A DNA stretch of 64,000 nucleotides from Chitinophagaceae bacterium (GCA_020403425.1 JADBXR010000010.1:62001-126000); one strand, 5' to 3'. Counted from the stretch's first letter, positions 1 through 8,737 are shown. Notes: generated from the sequence alone by a model not told the origin. Numbers and translations: made by a program.

Positions 1-906
1 TCCTACAGCGGTTACATATGCTTTTAGAGTGCCGCTGTCCAGCAAGCTGCCGCCGATCAGTTTGTCGTTCATTTTTTTCTCCACTGGCGTACTTTCTCCA
101 CTGATGATCGCCTCGTTCACACTTGCTTCACCCCAGAGTACCTTACAATCCATAGGAACGGTTTCGCCGTTTTTGATCAGCAGTATATCGCCCACTTTCA
201 AGTGACTGCTTTCAACAGGGAAAACGTGTTCGTTATGCTGGTCATCGTAAGCGATCATGTTGGCCATCACTTTCTGACTGACGGCTAATTTTCTTAAAGC
301 CGCCTGGGTAGATTCCACTGATTTATCTTCCATCCAGTTGCCCAGGAAAACCAGGGTAAGTATGGTAGCAGTGGTCTCATAGAACAGGTATTGTTCCGCT
401 TCACCAATAATAGTGCCATATAAGCTGTACCCGAAAGCGGCTATGGCACCCAACGCAATCAGTACGTTCATGTTGGGGATGCCTTTCAGAACACTTTTAA
501 TGGCGCTGCGGCCAAAAAAATCCATCCCTACGATGAACACGGGAAGGGTCAGCGCGATCTGTACATAGGGATTCATCAGCGCATGAATATGCATGCCGGG
601 TATCATATGCAGCATCAAAGGCGCAGTAAATACGAAACAGAACAGGAAACGCTGGAAGTGATTGGTGAAAAAACGTTTTTTTCCGGGTTGTCCATTGGGT
701 TCCCCGGTTACTACATGGTAACCCAGTCCTTCAATGCCCTTTGCTATTGCTTGTTTGGTCTTGCCGGTCTCGATCTCAAAACTTACATCGCCGCCGATGA
801 AATTCACTTTTACCTGCTGTAAGCCCTGCTCCTGAAGATATTTGTCAATGGTGAGCGCACAGTTGGTGCAGCTCATGCCTTCTACTTTCCAGTTTACTTT
901 TTCCAC
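1..906 (-). CDS. Heavy-metal translocating P-type ATPase, N-terminal part (gene runs off the window)
   Basis: P1B-type cation pump of the inner membrane that exports or supplies a soft metal such as copper at the cost of ATP. The visible 302 codons hold an N-terminal heavy-metal-associated domain with the metal-binding GMSCTNC motif (CxxC), several hydrophobic segments, and the actuator domain with the SGES motif (the TGE-type phosphatase loop). The CPC motif, DKTG phosphorylation site and the rest lie outside the window, so the metal cannot be assigned. I chose a GTG start at 906: an in-frame TAG lies shortly upstream and the HMA domain begins only a few residues in. A minus-strand promoter box sits about 27 bp upstream, back to back with the tsaE promoter. 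Confidence 0.9.
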   Translation of the reverse strand, partial: MEKVNWKVEGMSCTNCALTIDKYLQEQGLQQVKVNFIGGDVSFEIETGKTKQAIAKGIEGLGYHVVTGEPNGQPGKKRFFTNHFQRFLFCFVFTAPLMLHMIPGMHIHALMNPYVQIALTLPVFIVGMDFFGRSAIKSVLKGIPNMNVLIALGAIAAFGYSLYGTIIGEAEQYLFYETTATILTLVFLGNWMEDKSVESTQAALRKLAVSQKVMANMIAYDDQHNEHVFPVESSHLKVGDILLIKNGETVPMDCKVLWGEASVNEAIISGESTPVEKKMNDKLIGGSLLDSGTLKAYVTAVG

Positions 907-932
907 AACAAAAAGTTTACGATTGGTTACTG

Positions 933-940
933 CAAAGATA
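933..940 (-). promoter_or_regulatory. Bacteroidota -7 promoter box for the P-type ATPase
   Basis: Minus-strand TATCTTTG matches the Bacteroidota -7 consensus TAnnTTTG. It lies 26 nt before the GTG at 906. A TTG about 16 nt upstream is a weak -33 candidate. Confidence 0.55.
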
Positions 941-1017
941 CTGCCCGGCTAACTGGCAATATTTCGAAATTGGGATTATAAATACAGCATCGTTTCAAAT
1001 CCTTATCCTCTGCCGCT

Positions 1018-1025
1018 TATCTTTG
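1018..1025 (+). promoter_or_regulatory. Bacteroidota -7 promoter box for tsaE, very close to the start codon
   Basis: TATCTTTG matches TAnnTTTG exactly. Only 4 nt separate it from the ATG at 1030, so transcription would begin at or near the start codon (leaderless or nearly so). Confidence 0.6.
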
Positions 1026-1029
1026 CCAC

Positions 1030-1455
1030 ATGGATGCAATCTTTACGTTGGCGCAGATCAGGCAGGTGGCTGCCGCTTTGTGGAAGGAAGGGAAGACCAA
1101 AAAGGTATGGGCTTTTCATGCGGCCATGGGAACGGGAAAGACCACGTTCATCCATGCATTGTGTGAAGAACTGGGGGTAAAGGCATCTATCAGCAGTCCC
1201 ACATTCGCCATTATCAATGAATACATCAGCCCGGTGGCAGGTACGATCTACCATATGGATTGGTACCGCCTAAGATCTGAAGAAGAGGCCGTGAATGCCG
1301 GGGTAGAGGATAGTCTCAACAGTGGGGCATTTTGCCTGGTGGAATGGCCAGAGAATGCGGCCGGATTGCTGGATGACAAGGTGTTTCACATACATATGGA
1401 AATACTGGACAGCCATACGCGCCGGCTGTTTACAGGCCTGTTACCAGAGGAATGA
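1030..1455 (+). CDS. tsaE: tRNA N6-threonylcarbamoyladenosine biosynthesis ATPase TsaE
   Basis: P-loop ATPase that works with TsaB, TsaC and TsaD to make t6A at position 37 of ANN-decoding tRNAs in the cytoplasm. The 141 aa are normal for the family. Visible motifs are the P-loop MGTGKTT (residues 33-39), SPTFAIINEY (about 56-65), the HMDWYRL strand and FCLVEWPE near the C-terminus. The first P-loop glycine (usually GxxGxGKT) reads Ala31, a small deviation that leaves the core GKT intact. It is followed 73 bp later by ald in the same direction, so the two may be co-transcribed. Confidence 0.93.
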   Translation: MDAIFTLAQIRQVAAALWKEGKTKKVWAFHAAMGTGKTTFIHALCEELGVKASISSPTFAIINEYISPVAGTIYHMDWYRLRSEEEAVNAGVEDSLNSGAFCLVEWPENAAGLLDDKVFHIHMEILDSHTRRLFTGLLPEE

Positions 1456-1528
1456 TCCTGGTGAGTGGTGGGGGTGGCCCAGACTCGCAGAAATCAGTTA
1501 ATTTTATCATCATCAACCCAAACCTGCT

Positions 1529-2740
1529 ATGGCCACCAAACCATCCATCAGTACCTCCTTTACTTACGAAACACTGGAAGAAGTGTTGGATGTAAAACCA
1601 CAGGGAGCGAAACTGCATATCGGAATCCCCAAAGAGATCGCTTTTCAGGAGAACAGGATAGCCCTTACGCCCGATGCGGTGGGTGTGCTGGTAGCCAATG
1701 GTAACCAGGTGGTGGTGGAACATAAAGCCGGTGAAGGCAGTCATTTTTCAGATAAGGATTATGCGGAAGCCGGCGCCCGAATCGTGTATGACCGTGCCGA
1801 GATATTCAAATGCCCCATATTGGTGAAAAGCGCACCTCCGGTGGAGGAAGATATGCCGCTGTTGCAGATGAACCAGACCATCATCTCTCCCATACATCTT
1901 TCGGCATTGAAAAAGGAGTACATCGAAAAAATGATGGAGAAACGGATCACCGCTTTGAGCTTTGAGAATTTCAAGGATGACAGCGGTACCTACCCCATCG
2001 TTCGGAGCATGAGTGAGATTGCGGGTAGCGCGGTGATGCTCATTGCAGGACAATACCTGAGCAGTTTCAATAAAGGAAAAGGCGTTTTGCTGGGTGGGAT
2101 CAGCGGTATTCCGCCTACCAAAGTGGTGATCATCGGCGCGGGTATCGTGGGCGAATTCGCTACCCGAAATGCGCTGGCATTGGGCGCATCGGTGAAAGTG
2201 TTCGATAGTAATGTTTACCGGTTAAAACAATTGCAGAATAACCTGGGCCAGCGCATCTGGACCAGCGTACTGGAGCCACGCATACTGGCCAAACAGCTCA
2301 AGACCTGCGAAGTGGCAGTGGGAGCCCTGAGTAACGAGTATGGCCGGGCTCCGGTCGTGGTCACCGAAGATATGGTAGCGGCCATGCGCCCCGGCAGCAT
2401 CATCATTGATGTGGCGATAGACAGGGGAGGCTGTTTCGAAACCAGTGAATTGACCAGTTATGAAGATCCCACTTTCTTAAAACATGATGTGATCCATTAC
2501 TGCGTACCGAATATCCCCAGCGGTTTTGCGCGTACCGCTAGCCAGGCCATCAGTAACGTGCTGATGCCGCTGATACTGGAGATCAGCGATGAGGGTGGAC
2601 TGGAAGAAATGGTCTGGCACAAGTTCAACCTGCGCGAAGGCATCTACATGTTCAAGGGTGCGCTCACCGATTTTTATATCAGCCAGCGTTTTGACCTGAA
2701 ATACACGGATCTGAACCTGCTGATCGCCAGCAGAAGATGA
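1529..2740 (+). CDS. ald: Alanine dehydrogenase
   Basis: NAD-dependent oxidative deamination of L-alanine to pyruvate and ammonia. The 403 aa contain the family N-terminal signature (GIPKEIAFQENRIALTP, about residues 32-48), the conserved region around SEIAGSAVMLIAGQYL, and a Rossmann dinucleotide-binding loop GAGIVGEFATRNALALGA. The C-terminal part (HYCVPNIPSGFARTASQA) is typical of the alanine dehydrogenase/PntA superfamily. The ~30-aa N-terminal extension is seen in Bacteroidota members and differs from the shorter enterobacterial/Bacillus enzymes. PntA is less likely because no pntB partner is present. A strong bidirectional terminator follows. Confidence 0.9.
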   Translation: MATKPSISTSFTYETLEEVLDVKPQGAKLHIGIPKEIAFQENRIALTPDAVGVLVANGNQVVVEHKAGEGSHFSDKDYAEAGARIVYDRAEIFKCPILVKSAPPVEEDMPLLQMNQTIISPIHLSALKKEYIEKMMEKRITALSFENFKDDSGTYPIVRSMSEIAGSAVMLIAGQYLSSFNKGKGVLLGGISGIPPTKVVIIGAGIVGEFATRNALALGASVKVFDSNVYRLKQLQNNLGQRIWTSVLEPRILAKQLKTCEVAVGALSNEYGRAPVVVTEDMVAAMRPGSIIIDVAIDRGGCFETSELTSYEDPTFLKHDVIHYCVPNIPSGFARTASQAISNVLMPLILEISDEGGLEEMVWHKFNLREGIYMFKGALTDFYISQRFDLKYTDLNLLIASRR

Positions 2741-2758
2741 CCCTGTAACCAACTAAAT

Positions 2759-2796
2759 AAAGCAAAGGCCGGAACAACTGTTCCGGCCTTTGCTTT
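2759..2796. terminator. Bidirectional intrinsic terminator between ald and the DinB-fold gene
   Basis: Perfect 18-bp inverted repeat (arms 2759-2776 and 2779-2796) with a very short loop, GC-rich core GGCCGGAAC, A-run on the left and T-run on the right. It separates two convergent genes and would work in both directions. Confidence 0.9.
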
Positions 2797-2798
2797 TA

Positions 2799-3296
2799 TC
2801 AGAACTTCATTTCGTCAGCACTCGGGCCGTAACTTCCCGGGATAGGAATATCCAGCAAACGCAGGTACACACCCAGTTGCGCGCGGTGGTGAGTGATCTG
2901 GTTCATCGTCATCCTGATTACATCCGCTTTGGGCTCGGTACTGTAGATCGTTTCGCCGCTGCGCAAGGTCCAGGGGTCGGTCATAGAGGCATCTTTGCCG
3001 GCCGAAAGGGCTTTGCGTCCATCTTCCAGACTTTCTTCAAAATAGGCTACCAGACTGCTGGTATCATTGATCTCTTTTGGCTGGTAGGGATTAGCTGCAA
3101 AGTCCAGTTCACTGGTGTTAAGCACCATACTGATCCAGGTGGGCAGTTCTGCAATATGTGTGGCCAGCTTACGAACGGTCATGCTTTTGGCATGCGGCGT
3201 CCAATCGTATTTGTCATTGGGTACGATGGATAACATCTTTCGGGTGATGATGGACTCTTTTTCCAGTTCTTTCAGGAATTGTTGGATCTGTGACAT
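2799..3296 (-). CDS. DinB-family four-helix-bundle protein
   Basis: Predicted metal-binding DinB/YfiT-like protein of 165 aa. The family forms a four-helix bundle holding a divalent metal with three histidines; members include thiol-dependent transferases, but the substrate here cannot be told. Visible ligands are the His in LATHIAELP (about residue 47) and the His pair in QITHHRAQLGVYLR (about 134-135). It lies 67 bp downstream of a WYL regulator on the same strand, and a perfect dyad sits in that gap, so expression is probably controlled by the regulator. ATG start at 3296. Confidence 0.85.
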   Translation of the reverse strand: MSQIQQFLKELEKESIITRKMLSIVPNDKYDWTPHAKSMTVRKLATHIAELPTWISMVLNTSELDFAANPYQPKEINDTSSLVAYFEESLEDGRKALSAGKDASMTDPWTLRSGETIYSTEPKADVIRMTMNQITHHRAQLGVYLRLLDIPIPGSYGPSADEMKF

Positions 3297-3315
3297 GTTT
3301 TTTTGTTTTAGGGAA

Positions 3316-3350
3316 CAAAGAAAACACCGGGTGATGACAGCCCTATGTCA
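3316..3350 (-). promoter_or_regulatory. dinB-fold promoter with a TGACA-N6-TGTCA dyad (candidate WYL regulator operator)
   Basis: A minus-strand near-consensus -7 box TTTCTTTG lies at 3316-3323, 19 nt before the ATG. At 3335-3350 there is a perfect palindrome TGACA-GCCCTA-TGTCA, 11-26 bp upstream of that box, inside the -33/-7 spacer. A protein bound there would compete with RNA polymerase. The neighbouring WYL regulator is the natural candidate; this link is inferred from position. Confidence 0.55.
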
Positions 3351-3363
3351 GTAGTGGATCCGT

Positions 3364-4311
3364 TCAGGATAATTTTTTCTGCAAAGCGCTGAGATTCTTT
3401 GTAACGATGCCGGTAAGTTCCCTGGGCGAAACGATCTCTGCCCACTCGCCAAACAACATATACCACCTGGAAAAACCTTCCAATGAACCAGCCAGGAAGG
3501 TCATCTCGATGGTATCGCCCAGGTCTTTCTGCGAAACGTAACCGTTATAATATTTCTGCTCACCCAGGTATTTTATCACTGATTTCTGTACCCTGATCAC
3601 GATGGTGTGCAGTTCTTTTTCTCTGGAGATCTTTGAAAGAAAGGATTGCAGGCTGGGATGTTCCTTGTTGAACCGGGTGGTAGTTATCGAAAGTTCGCTG
3701 ATATGATCTACCCGAAAGGTCCGGTAATCGTTGCGCAGGCAACACCAGGCGATCAGGTACCAGTACCGACCCATAAAAAAGATGCCAACGGGTTCTATGT
3801 CCCGGTTACTGTATTGTTGTGAGTGCTCGGCAAAATAGCTGATGGCGAGTAGCTGTTTGCCGGCGATCGCTTTCAGGATATCCTGTAGGTAAGCGGTCTC
3901 GTTCTTGTGGTTCGAGAAATAAGGACTTTCCACCACTGCAATATGCTGTTCCAGGTTCTCCAGGTGATCCCGTTCCGTTAAACGCAGTACCGACCGGATC
4001 TTGAACATGGAAGCCTGGAACATTTTACGGGTAGAGATATCGGTCAGTTTCTCTACCATTTTTTCTGCGGTCAGCATGGCCACAGCTTCTTCCTTTGTGA
4101 ACATGACTGGCGGCAGACGGTATCCTTCCAGAATGGTGTAGCCGATACCCGCTTCGCCAATGATCGGTATGCCTGCTTCTTCCAGTGTTTTTATGTCGCG
4201 GTAAACCGTTCTGAGACTGATACTGAACCGGTCTGCGATCTCCTGTGCTTTTACTACACGTTTGGATTGCAATTGTATCAGGATGGCAGTGACCCGGTCA
4301 ATTCTGTTCAC
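3364..4311 (-). CDS. WYL-domain transcriptional regulator (YafY type, HTH_11 + WYL)
   Basis: DNA-binding regulator of 315 aa. The N-terminal winged helix (RVTAILIQLQSKRVVKAQEIADRFSISLRTVYRDIKTLEEAGIPI, about residues 6-50, which I name only by its HTH_11 type) is followed by a WYL ligand-sensing domain with the motif RYWYLIAWC (about 180-188) and FRVDHISEL. Such regulators often control a small neighbouring enzyme gene, here the DinB-fold gene 67 bp downstream. The start is GTG at 4311 (VNRIDRV after the initiator), the usual N-terminus of this family. The ligand is unknown. Confidence 0.88.
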   Translation of the reverse strand: MNRIDRVTAILIQLQSKRVVKAQEIADRFSISLRTVYRDIKTLEEAGIPIIGEAGIGYTILEGYRLPPVMFTKEEAVAMLTAEKMVEKLTDISTRKMFQASMFKIRSVLRLTERDHLENLEQHIAVVESPYFSNHKNETAYLQDILKAIAGKQLLAISYFAEHSQQYSNRDIEPVGIFFMGRYWYLIAWCCLRNDYRTFRVDHISELSITTTRFNKEHPSLQSFLSKISREKELHTIVIRVQKSVIKYLGEQKYYNGYVSQKDLGDTIEMTFLAGSLEGFSRWYMLFGEWAEIVSPRELTGIVTKNLSALQKKLS

Positions 4312-4528
4312 GGCAGATGGTTTGAGGATAGGGGAATTTATTCTTCACGCAGGTATTGGTTTATTTGTTTTATATGCCCGTTCAATAATCATTTCTGTGC
4401 ATGCCAGATCAGCCACATGCCAGCACAACCTTTCTTCTCATTATGTTGGTGTTCTCTTATTTCCTCATCAGGGATACAAAATACTGATAACATGAAACAT
4501 GCATTGTTCATGGGATGCGACAAGAGGA

Positions 4529-5224
4529 TTACTTGTAATCCAGTATACTGATCCTCTCCGTACAGAAATCCATTTCGTTGGCATCATTGCTGCTCACAAT
4601 GATCAGTTTACCTGTTCCGTAGGTCTGAATGAGGGAATGATAGAGGTCGTATCCCGGTTTATCCAGATTGGTGCAGGGTTCGTCCAATAAGAGTACGGGC
4701 ACATCCGAAAAAATGGCCTGGGCCAGTTTGATGCGTTGTTTCATTCCGCTGCTGAAATAGCGGATCTGTTTATCCATGGCTTTGGAAAGACCGATGGTAT
4801 CCAGGATACCTTCTATACTCACAGAAGGGTTCAGTGGTTTGAAATTTCCGTGGAACGACAGGAATTCCCTTGCGGTCATCTCTTCAATAAGTTCCAGGTA
4901 GGGAGCGGCCAGGGAAATATATTGATACAATTGATCCGCTTCAACAGGAGGGTCATTTTCTGAAATACCGCGGTAATCCAGTTGCCCTTCACTCAGGTGC
5001 AGGCTACCGGCAATGGCCTGTAACAATGTGCTTTTGCCGCTTCCATTAGGTCCTGTGATGGCATAGGAACGACCCGTTTCAAAACGGTAATTCACGTGCC
5101 GGAAGATCCAGTCGCGGTTGAAACGTTTGCCGGTATCGGTCAATTGAATGGCACCTAATAAAATATCCCTGCTCCTGGCGGGAGAGACTGTTTGCGAAGT
5201 ATGGACCTGGGTGGTGCTGTTCAT
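4529..5224 (-). CDS. ABC transporter ATP-binding protein at the end of the lpx operon
   Basis: Single ABC ATPase domain, 231 aa, with Walker A GPNGSGKST (about residues 58-66), signature YFSSGMKQR, Walker B VPVLLLDEP, and no membrane part. It is small and CcmA-like in shape. The gene is the last of the minus-strand lipid A cluster, 49 bp after lpxA, so a role in envelope transport is plausible but not shown by sequence; no permease gene is next to it. I use the ATG at 5224; the TTG two codons upstream is less likely. Confidence 0.82.
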   Translation of the reverse strand: MNSTTQVHTSQTVSPARSRDILLGAIQLTDTGKRFNRDWIFRHVNYRFETGRSYAITGPNGSGKSTLLQAIAGSLHLSEGQLDYRGISENDPPVEADQLYQYISLAAPYLELIEEMTAREFLSFHGNFKPLNPSVSIEGILDTIGLSKAMDKQIRYFSSGMKQRIKLAQAIFSDVPVLLLDEPCTNLDKPGYDLYHSLIQTYGTGKLIIVSSNDANEMDFCTERISILDYK

Positions 5225-5273
5225 GATCAAATGTGATGGCGGCCAACGCCATTCTTGCTGAATCGGTGCGTTG

Positions 5274-6071
5274 TTAATCTTCGTCGGTAGCTCCTTTTAC
5301 GAAACGTTTGATGATACCTCTTCCACTTTCACGGATGAATGTAACGATCTCATCGCGCTCATCGGTGGCAGGTAATTCCTCTTCAATGAATTCAAGCGCC
5401 TGCGAAGTATTGAAGCCTTTGTTGTAGATGGTACGGTACACATCCAGTATGCCGTTGATCTGTTGTAAAGGGAAACCTCTTCTCTTTAACCCTACACTGT
5501 TCACACCACCATAACTCAAAGGGTTACGCACCGCCTTGATATATGGGGGTACATCTTTACTAACAAGGCTACCACCTGCAATGAAACTGTGCTGGCCAAT
5601 ATTCACGAACTGGTGCACGGCGCTCACACCGCCCACCACGGCCCAATCGCCCATGGTCACATGTCCCGCAACCTGAACGCTGTTGCTCAGGATACAGTTG
5701 TTGCCGATGATACAGTCGTGTGCAATATGGCTGTATGCCATGATCAGGCAGTTGTTGCCTACTTTGGTGCGGCCCCTGTCCTCTGTTCCGCGGTTAACGG
5801 TAACAAATTCCCGGATGGTGGTATTGTCGCCGATCTCTACGGTCGTTCTTTCTCCACTGAATTTGAGGTCCTGTGGAATGGCGCCCAATACGGCACCGGG
5901 AAACACACGGCAGTTCTTGCCGATGCGGGTTCCATCCATGATGGTCACATTACTGCCGATCCAGGTGCCTTCGCCTATCTGTACATCGCCATGTATCACA
6001 GTGAAGGGGTCGATCTTTACATTGGGTGCCACCCGTGCATTCGGGTCAATATATGTGTAGGGATGCGTCAT
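5274..6071 (-). CDS. lpxA: Acyl-ACP--UDP-N-acetylglucosamine O-acyltransferase LpxA
   Basis: First enzyme of lipid A synthesis: transfers an R-3-hydroxyacyl chain from ACP to the 3-OH of UDP-GlcNAc in the cytoplasm. The 265 aa show a left-handed beta-helix of hexapeptide repeats (residues ~5-185), the catalytic His in the SHIAHDC motif (about residues 121-127), the GGVSAVHQFVNIG segment that shapes the acyl ruler, and a C-terminal helical part (VGLKRRGF...). It lies 55 bp after lpxC-fabZ, in the same operon. Confidence 0.96.
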   Translation of the reverse strand: MTHPYTYIDPNARVAPNVKIDPFTVIHGDVQIGEGTWIGSNVTIMDGTRIGKNCRVFPGAVLGAIPQDLKFSGERTTVEIGDNTTIREFVTVNRGTEDRGRTKVGNNCLIMAYSHIAHDCIIGNNCILSNSVQVAGHVTMGDWAVVGGVSAVHQFVNIGQHSFIAGGSLVSKDVPPYIKAVRNPLSYGGVNSVGLKRRGFPLQQINGILDVYRTIYNKGFNTSQALEFIEEELPATDERDEIVTFIRESGRGIIKRFVKGATDED

Positions 6072-6126
6072 CGCTCTTTATAGATTTGGGTATATGATTG
6101 TTGTCAATGGTAAATGGTCAGATGGA

Positions 6127-7536
6127 TTAAGCGGGCCTTTTCACTACCTGGGCCACCAGGTCGGCCTCAGTGGCCACTTTGCCGCCCACATACACGGTGC
6201 CCCTCATTTCGCAGATACCCCTGCGGATCGGTCCGGTGAATTCCATCTTCAATACCATGGTATCGCCTGGTCTTACCATCTGTTTGAACTTACAGTTGTC
6301 GATCTTTAAGAAATAAGTGTCATAGGTTCCTTCCGGCATGGAATTGATGCAGAGGATCCCCCCTGTCTGAGCCAGGGCTTCTATCTGCAAAACACCCGGC
6401 ATTACCGGGTTGCCCGGAAAATGTCCCGGGAAGAACCATTCATTGAAAGTTACATTCTTGATACCTACGATATACGTGTCGGTCAATTCAATGATCTTGT
6501 CTACCAGCAGGAAGGGATGCCTGTGCGGCAGGGTCTTCTCTATCTTTTCCAGTGTGAACACCGGCGGCATGGCCGGATCATATACCGGTACATCTTTCAC
6601 GTGACGGTTCTTCTTGATGTATTGTTTGATCTTTTTGGCAAACTCCACGTTGGTGCTGTGTCCCGGGCGGTTGGCAATGATGCGGGCTTTGATGGGATAA
6701 CCGATCAAAGCCAGATCTCCCACCACATCCAGCAGTTTATGCCTGGCCGGTTCGTTGGGGAAACGGAGCTCCAGGTTGTTCAGGTAGCCCTCACTTTTCA
6801 CCTCTATCTTGTCTCTTTTGAACACTTTGGCCAGACGGGTCATTTCCTCGTCGGTCACCGGTTTGTCAACTACCACGATGGCATTGTTGATGTCACCCCC
6901 CTTGATCAGGTCATTATCCAGCAGTGCTTCCAGCTCGTGCAGGAAACAGAAGGTACGGCAGGGTGCTATCTCTGTCTGGAAATCCTTGATGGTCTTCAGT
7001 CCGGCATGTTGTGTGCCCAGTACCGGGCTGTTAAAGTCGATCAGGGTGGTGATCTGGTAGTCCATCGATGGCAGGGCCACCATTTCTACGCGTTTGGCCT
7101 CATCGTAATGGTAAATGTTCTCATCCAGGCTGTACCAGGCTTTGGTGGCTTCCTGTTCCAGAACACCGGTTTGTTGTATCAGGGCAATAAAAGGTGCGGA
7201 ACTGCCATCCATAATGGGTATTTCCGGACCATTCAGTTCTATCAGTACATTGTCAACGCCCATGCCCACCAGCGCCGCCAGTACGTGTTCTACGGTACTT
7301 ACCTTGGCATCGCCTACCTGTAAAGTGGTTCCGCGGCTGGTATCGGTCACCAGGTCACAATCCGCTTTGATGATGGGTTGTTGGGGAAGGTCTACCCGCT
7401 GAAACTGGATACCAAAACCCGGATTGGCCGGACGTAGCGTCATATCAACCAGAACCCCGGTATGTAAACCGGTGCCACTGATGCTGATAGAACTATTGAG
7501 TGTATGCTGTTTGTCGGGATTGAAATTGTTATCCAT
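6127..7536 (-). CDS. lpxC: Bifunctional LpxC-FabZ: UDP-3-O-acyl-GlcNAc deacetylase fused to 3-hydroxyacyl-ACP dehydratase
   Basis: One 469-aa protein carries two enzymes. Residues ~10-300 are LpxC, the zinc deacetylase committing to lipid A, with ISGTGLHTG, the zinc-ligand motif STVEHVLAAL, HKLLDVVGDLALIG and the GHSTN motif. Residues ~325-469 are FabZ, the hot-dog dehydratase, with HRHPFLLVD and GHFPGNPVMPGVLQIEALAQ (catalytic His and Glu). This fusion is characteristic of Bacteroidota and couples the acyl-chain supply to its use by LpxA and LpxD. I prefer the ATG at 7536: the upstream stretch MTCRLVVYLNKYPR has no counterpart in the family. Confidence 0.95.
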   Translation of the reverse strand: MDNNFNPDKQHTLNSSISISGTGLHTGVLVDMTLRPANPGFGIQFQRVDLPQQPIIKADCDLVTDTSRGTTLQVGDAKVSTVEHVLAALVGMGVDNVLIELNGPEIPIMDGSSAPFIALIQQTGVLEQEATKAWYSLDENIYHYDEAKRVEMVALPSMDYQITTLIDFNSPVLGTQHAGLKTIKDFQTEIAPCRTFCFLHELEALLDNDLIKGGDINNAIVVVDKPVTDEEMTRLAKVFKRDKIEVKSEGYLNNLELRFPNEPARHKLLDVVGDLALIGYPIKARIIANRPGHSTNVEFAKKIKQYIKKNRHVKDVPVYDPAMPPVFTLEKIEKTLPHRHPFLLVDKIIELTDTYIVGIKNVTFNEWFFPGHFPGNPVMPGVLQIEALAQTGGILCINSMPEGTYDTYFLKIDNCKFKQMVRPGDTMVLKMEFTGPIRRGICEMRGTVYVGGKVATEADLVAQVVKRPA

Positions 7537-7642
7537 TCTTGGGTACTTGTTTAAATAAACCACTAACCGGCAGGTCATGCCAGATTATGGAATGATTAAT
7601 AGCGGACAAAAATAAGATTTCAGGATGGTTTATCTGCTTTTA

Positions 7643-8695
7643 TCAGGCATTTACCCTCTCGGCAAGGAGCTGTTCCATCATTTTTTCCAGTTCTTTAACC
7701 CTTTTTTCCAGCTCGGGCAGGTTGCGGGTCATGATCTGGAGGCGCATGGATTGCGCAAATTCGATGGCCGGACTACCGGTATAGGCCTTGTTAGGCTCTT
7801 TTAAGGATTTATTTACCCCTGTTTGGCCGTTGAATTTAGAGCCGTCGGCAATGGTAATATGGCCTACGGTGCCTACCTGGCCGCCCATGACCACGTTTTT
7901 ACCCACTTTGGTACTGCCGCTGACCCCGCTCTGGGCGGCGATCACGGTATTTTCCCCGATCTCAACGTTATGGGCTATCTGGATCAGGTTATCCAGTTTC
8001 ACCCCTTTGCGGATGATGGTAGAACCCATCGTGGCCCTGTCGATAGTGGTATTGGCGCCGATCTCCACAGAATCCTCTATGACCACGTTCCCGATCTGCG
8101 GTACTTTCTGGTAACTGCCGTCGGGTTGGGGAGCATACCCAAAACCATCGCTGCCTACAACGGTCCCGGCATGGATGGTCACGTTTTTACCCACTACGCA
8201 GTCTACATATATTTTTACCCCGGCATGCAGGATGCTGTGATCCCCAACGGTCACATGATCGCCCAGAACTACGCCGGGAAAGATCTTCACATGGTTTCCA
8301 ATGGTCACATGCTCTCCAATATGGGCAAAAGCGCCCACAAATACATGTTCCCCGAGTTGGGCACTGGGGGCTATATAACTGGGCTGCTGTATGCCGGTCA
8401 ACTGTTGGGTCTTCAGTTCCTGGTACTTGGCCAGCAGGGTGGCAAAAGCCGTATAGGCATCCGGTACGCGAATCAAGGCGGCACCAACCGGTTGTTTCAG
8501 TTCCAGTGAATCATTGATGATCACGATCGATGCCTGGGTCTGGTAGAGGTATTCCTCGTATTTGGGATTGGCTAGAAAAGATAATTGCCCCTCTTTTGCT
8601 TCTTCGATCTTGCCAAAAGAAGCCACTGCAGCGGCTGCATTGCCTTCCAGTTTGCCATTGACCAACATGGCGATTTGTGCGGCAGTAAATTGCAT
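7643..8695 (-). CDS. lpxD: UDP-3-O-(3-hydroxyacyl)glucosamine N-acyltransferase LpxD
   Basis: Adds the second (N-linked) 3-hydroxyacyl chain in lipid A synthesis. The 350 aa have the N-terminal uridine-binding domain (residues ~1-100, with GQLSFLANPKYEEYL), a long left-handed beta-helix of hexapeptide repeats (about 105-300), the catalytic His in IQIAHNVEIG and a C-terminal coiled helix (LPELEKRVKELEKMMEQL). It sits between the HD hydrolase and lpxC-fabZ, in the usual Bacteroidota order. Confidence 0.96.
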   Translation of the reverse strand: MQFTAAQIAMLVNGKLEGNAAAAVASFGKIEEAKEGQLSFLANPKYEEYLYQTQASIVIINDSLELKQPVGAALIRVPDAYTAFATLLAKYQELKTQQLTGIQQPSYIAPSAQLGEHVFVGAFAHIGEHVTIGNHVKIFPGVVLGDHVTVGDHSILHAGVKIYVDCVVGKNVTIHAGTVVGSDGFGYAPQPDGSYQKVPQIGNVVIEDSVEIGANTTIDRATMGSTIIRKGVKLDNLIQIAHNVEIGENTVIAAQSGVSGSTKVGKNVVMGGQVGTVGHITIADGSKFNGQTGVNKSLKEPNKAYTGSPAIEFAQSMRLQIMTRNLPELEKRVKELEKMMEQLLAERVNA

Positions 8696-8737
8696 AAAAA
8701 GAGGTTTAGGTTCGGCTTGGTTAATAACCCATCAGGG

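Noticed and set aside
6421..7323. 300-codon plus-strand open frame opposite lpxC-fabZ
   Set aside because: It is antisense to a fully conserved enzyme pair; the frame exists because of codon bias on the other strand. No domain or signal is recognisable.
7823..8509. 228-codon plus-strand open frame opposite lpxD
   Set aside because: Antisense to the hexapeptide repeats of lpxD; the repeated pattern simply mirrors them.
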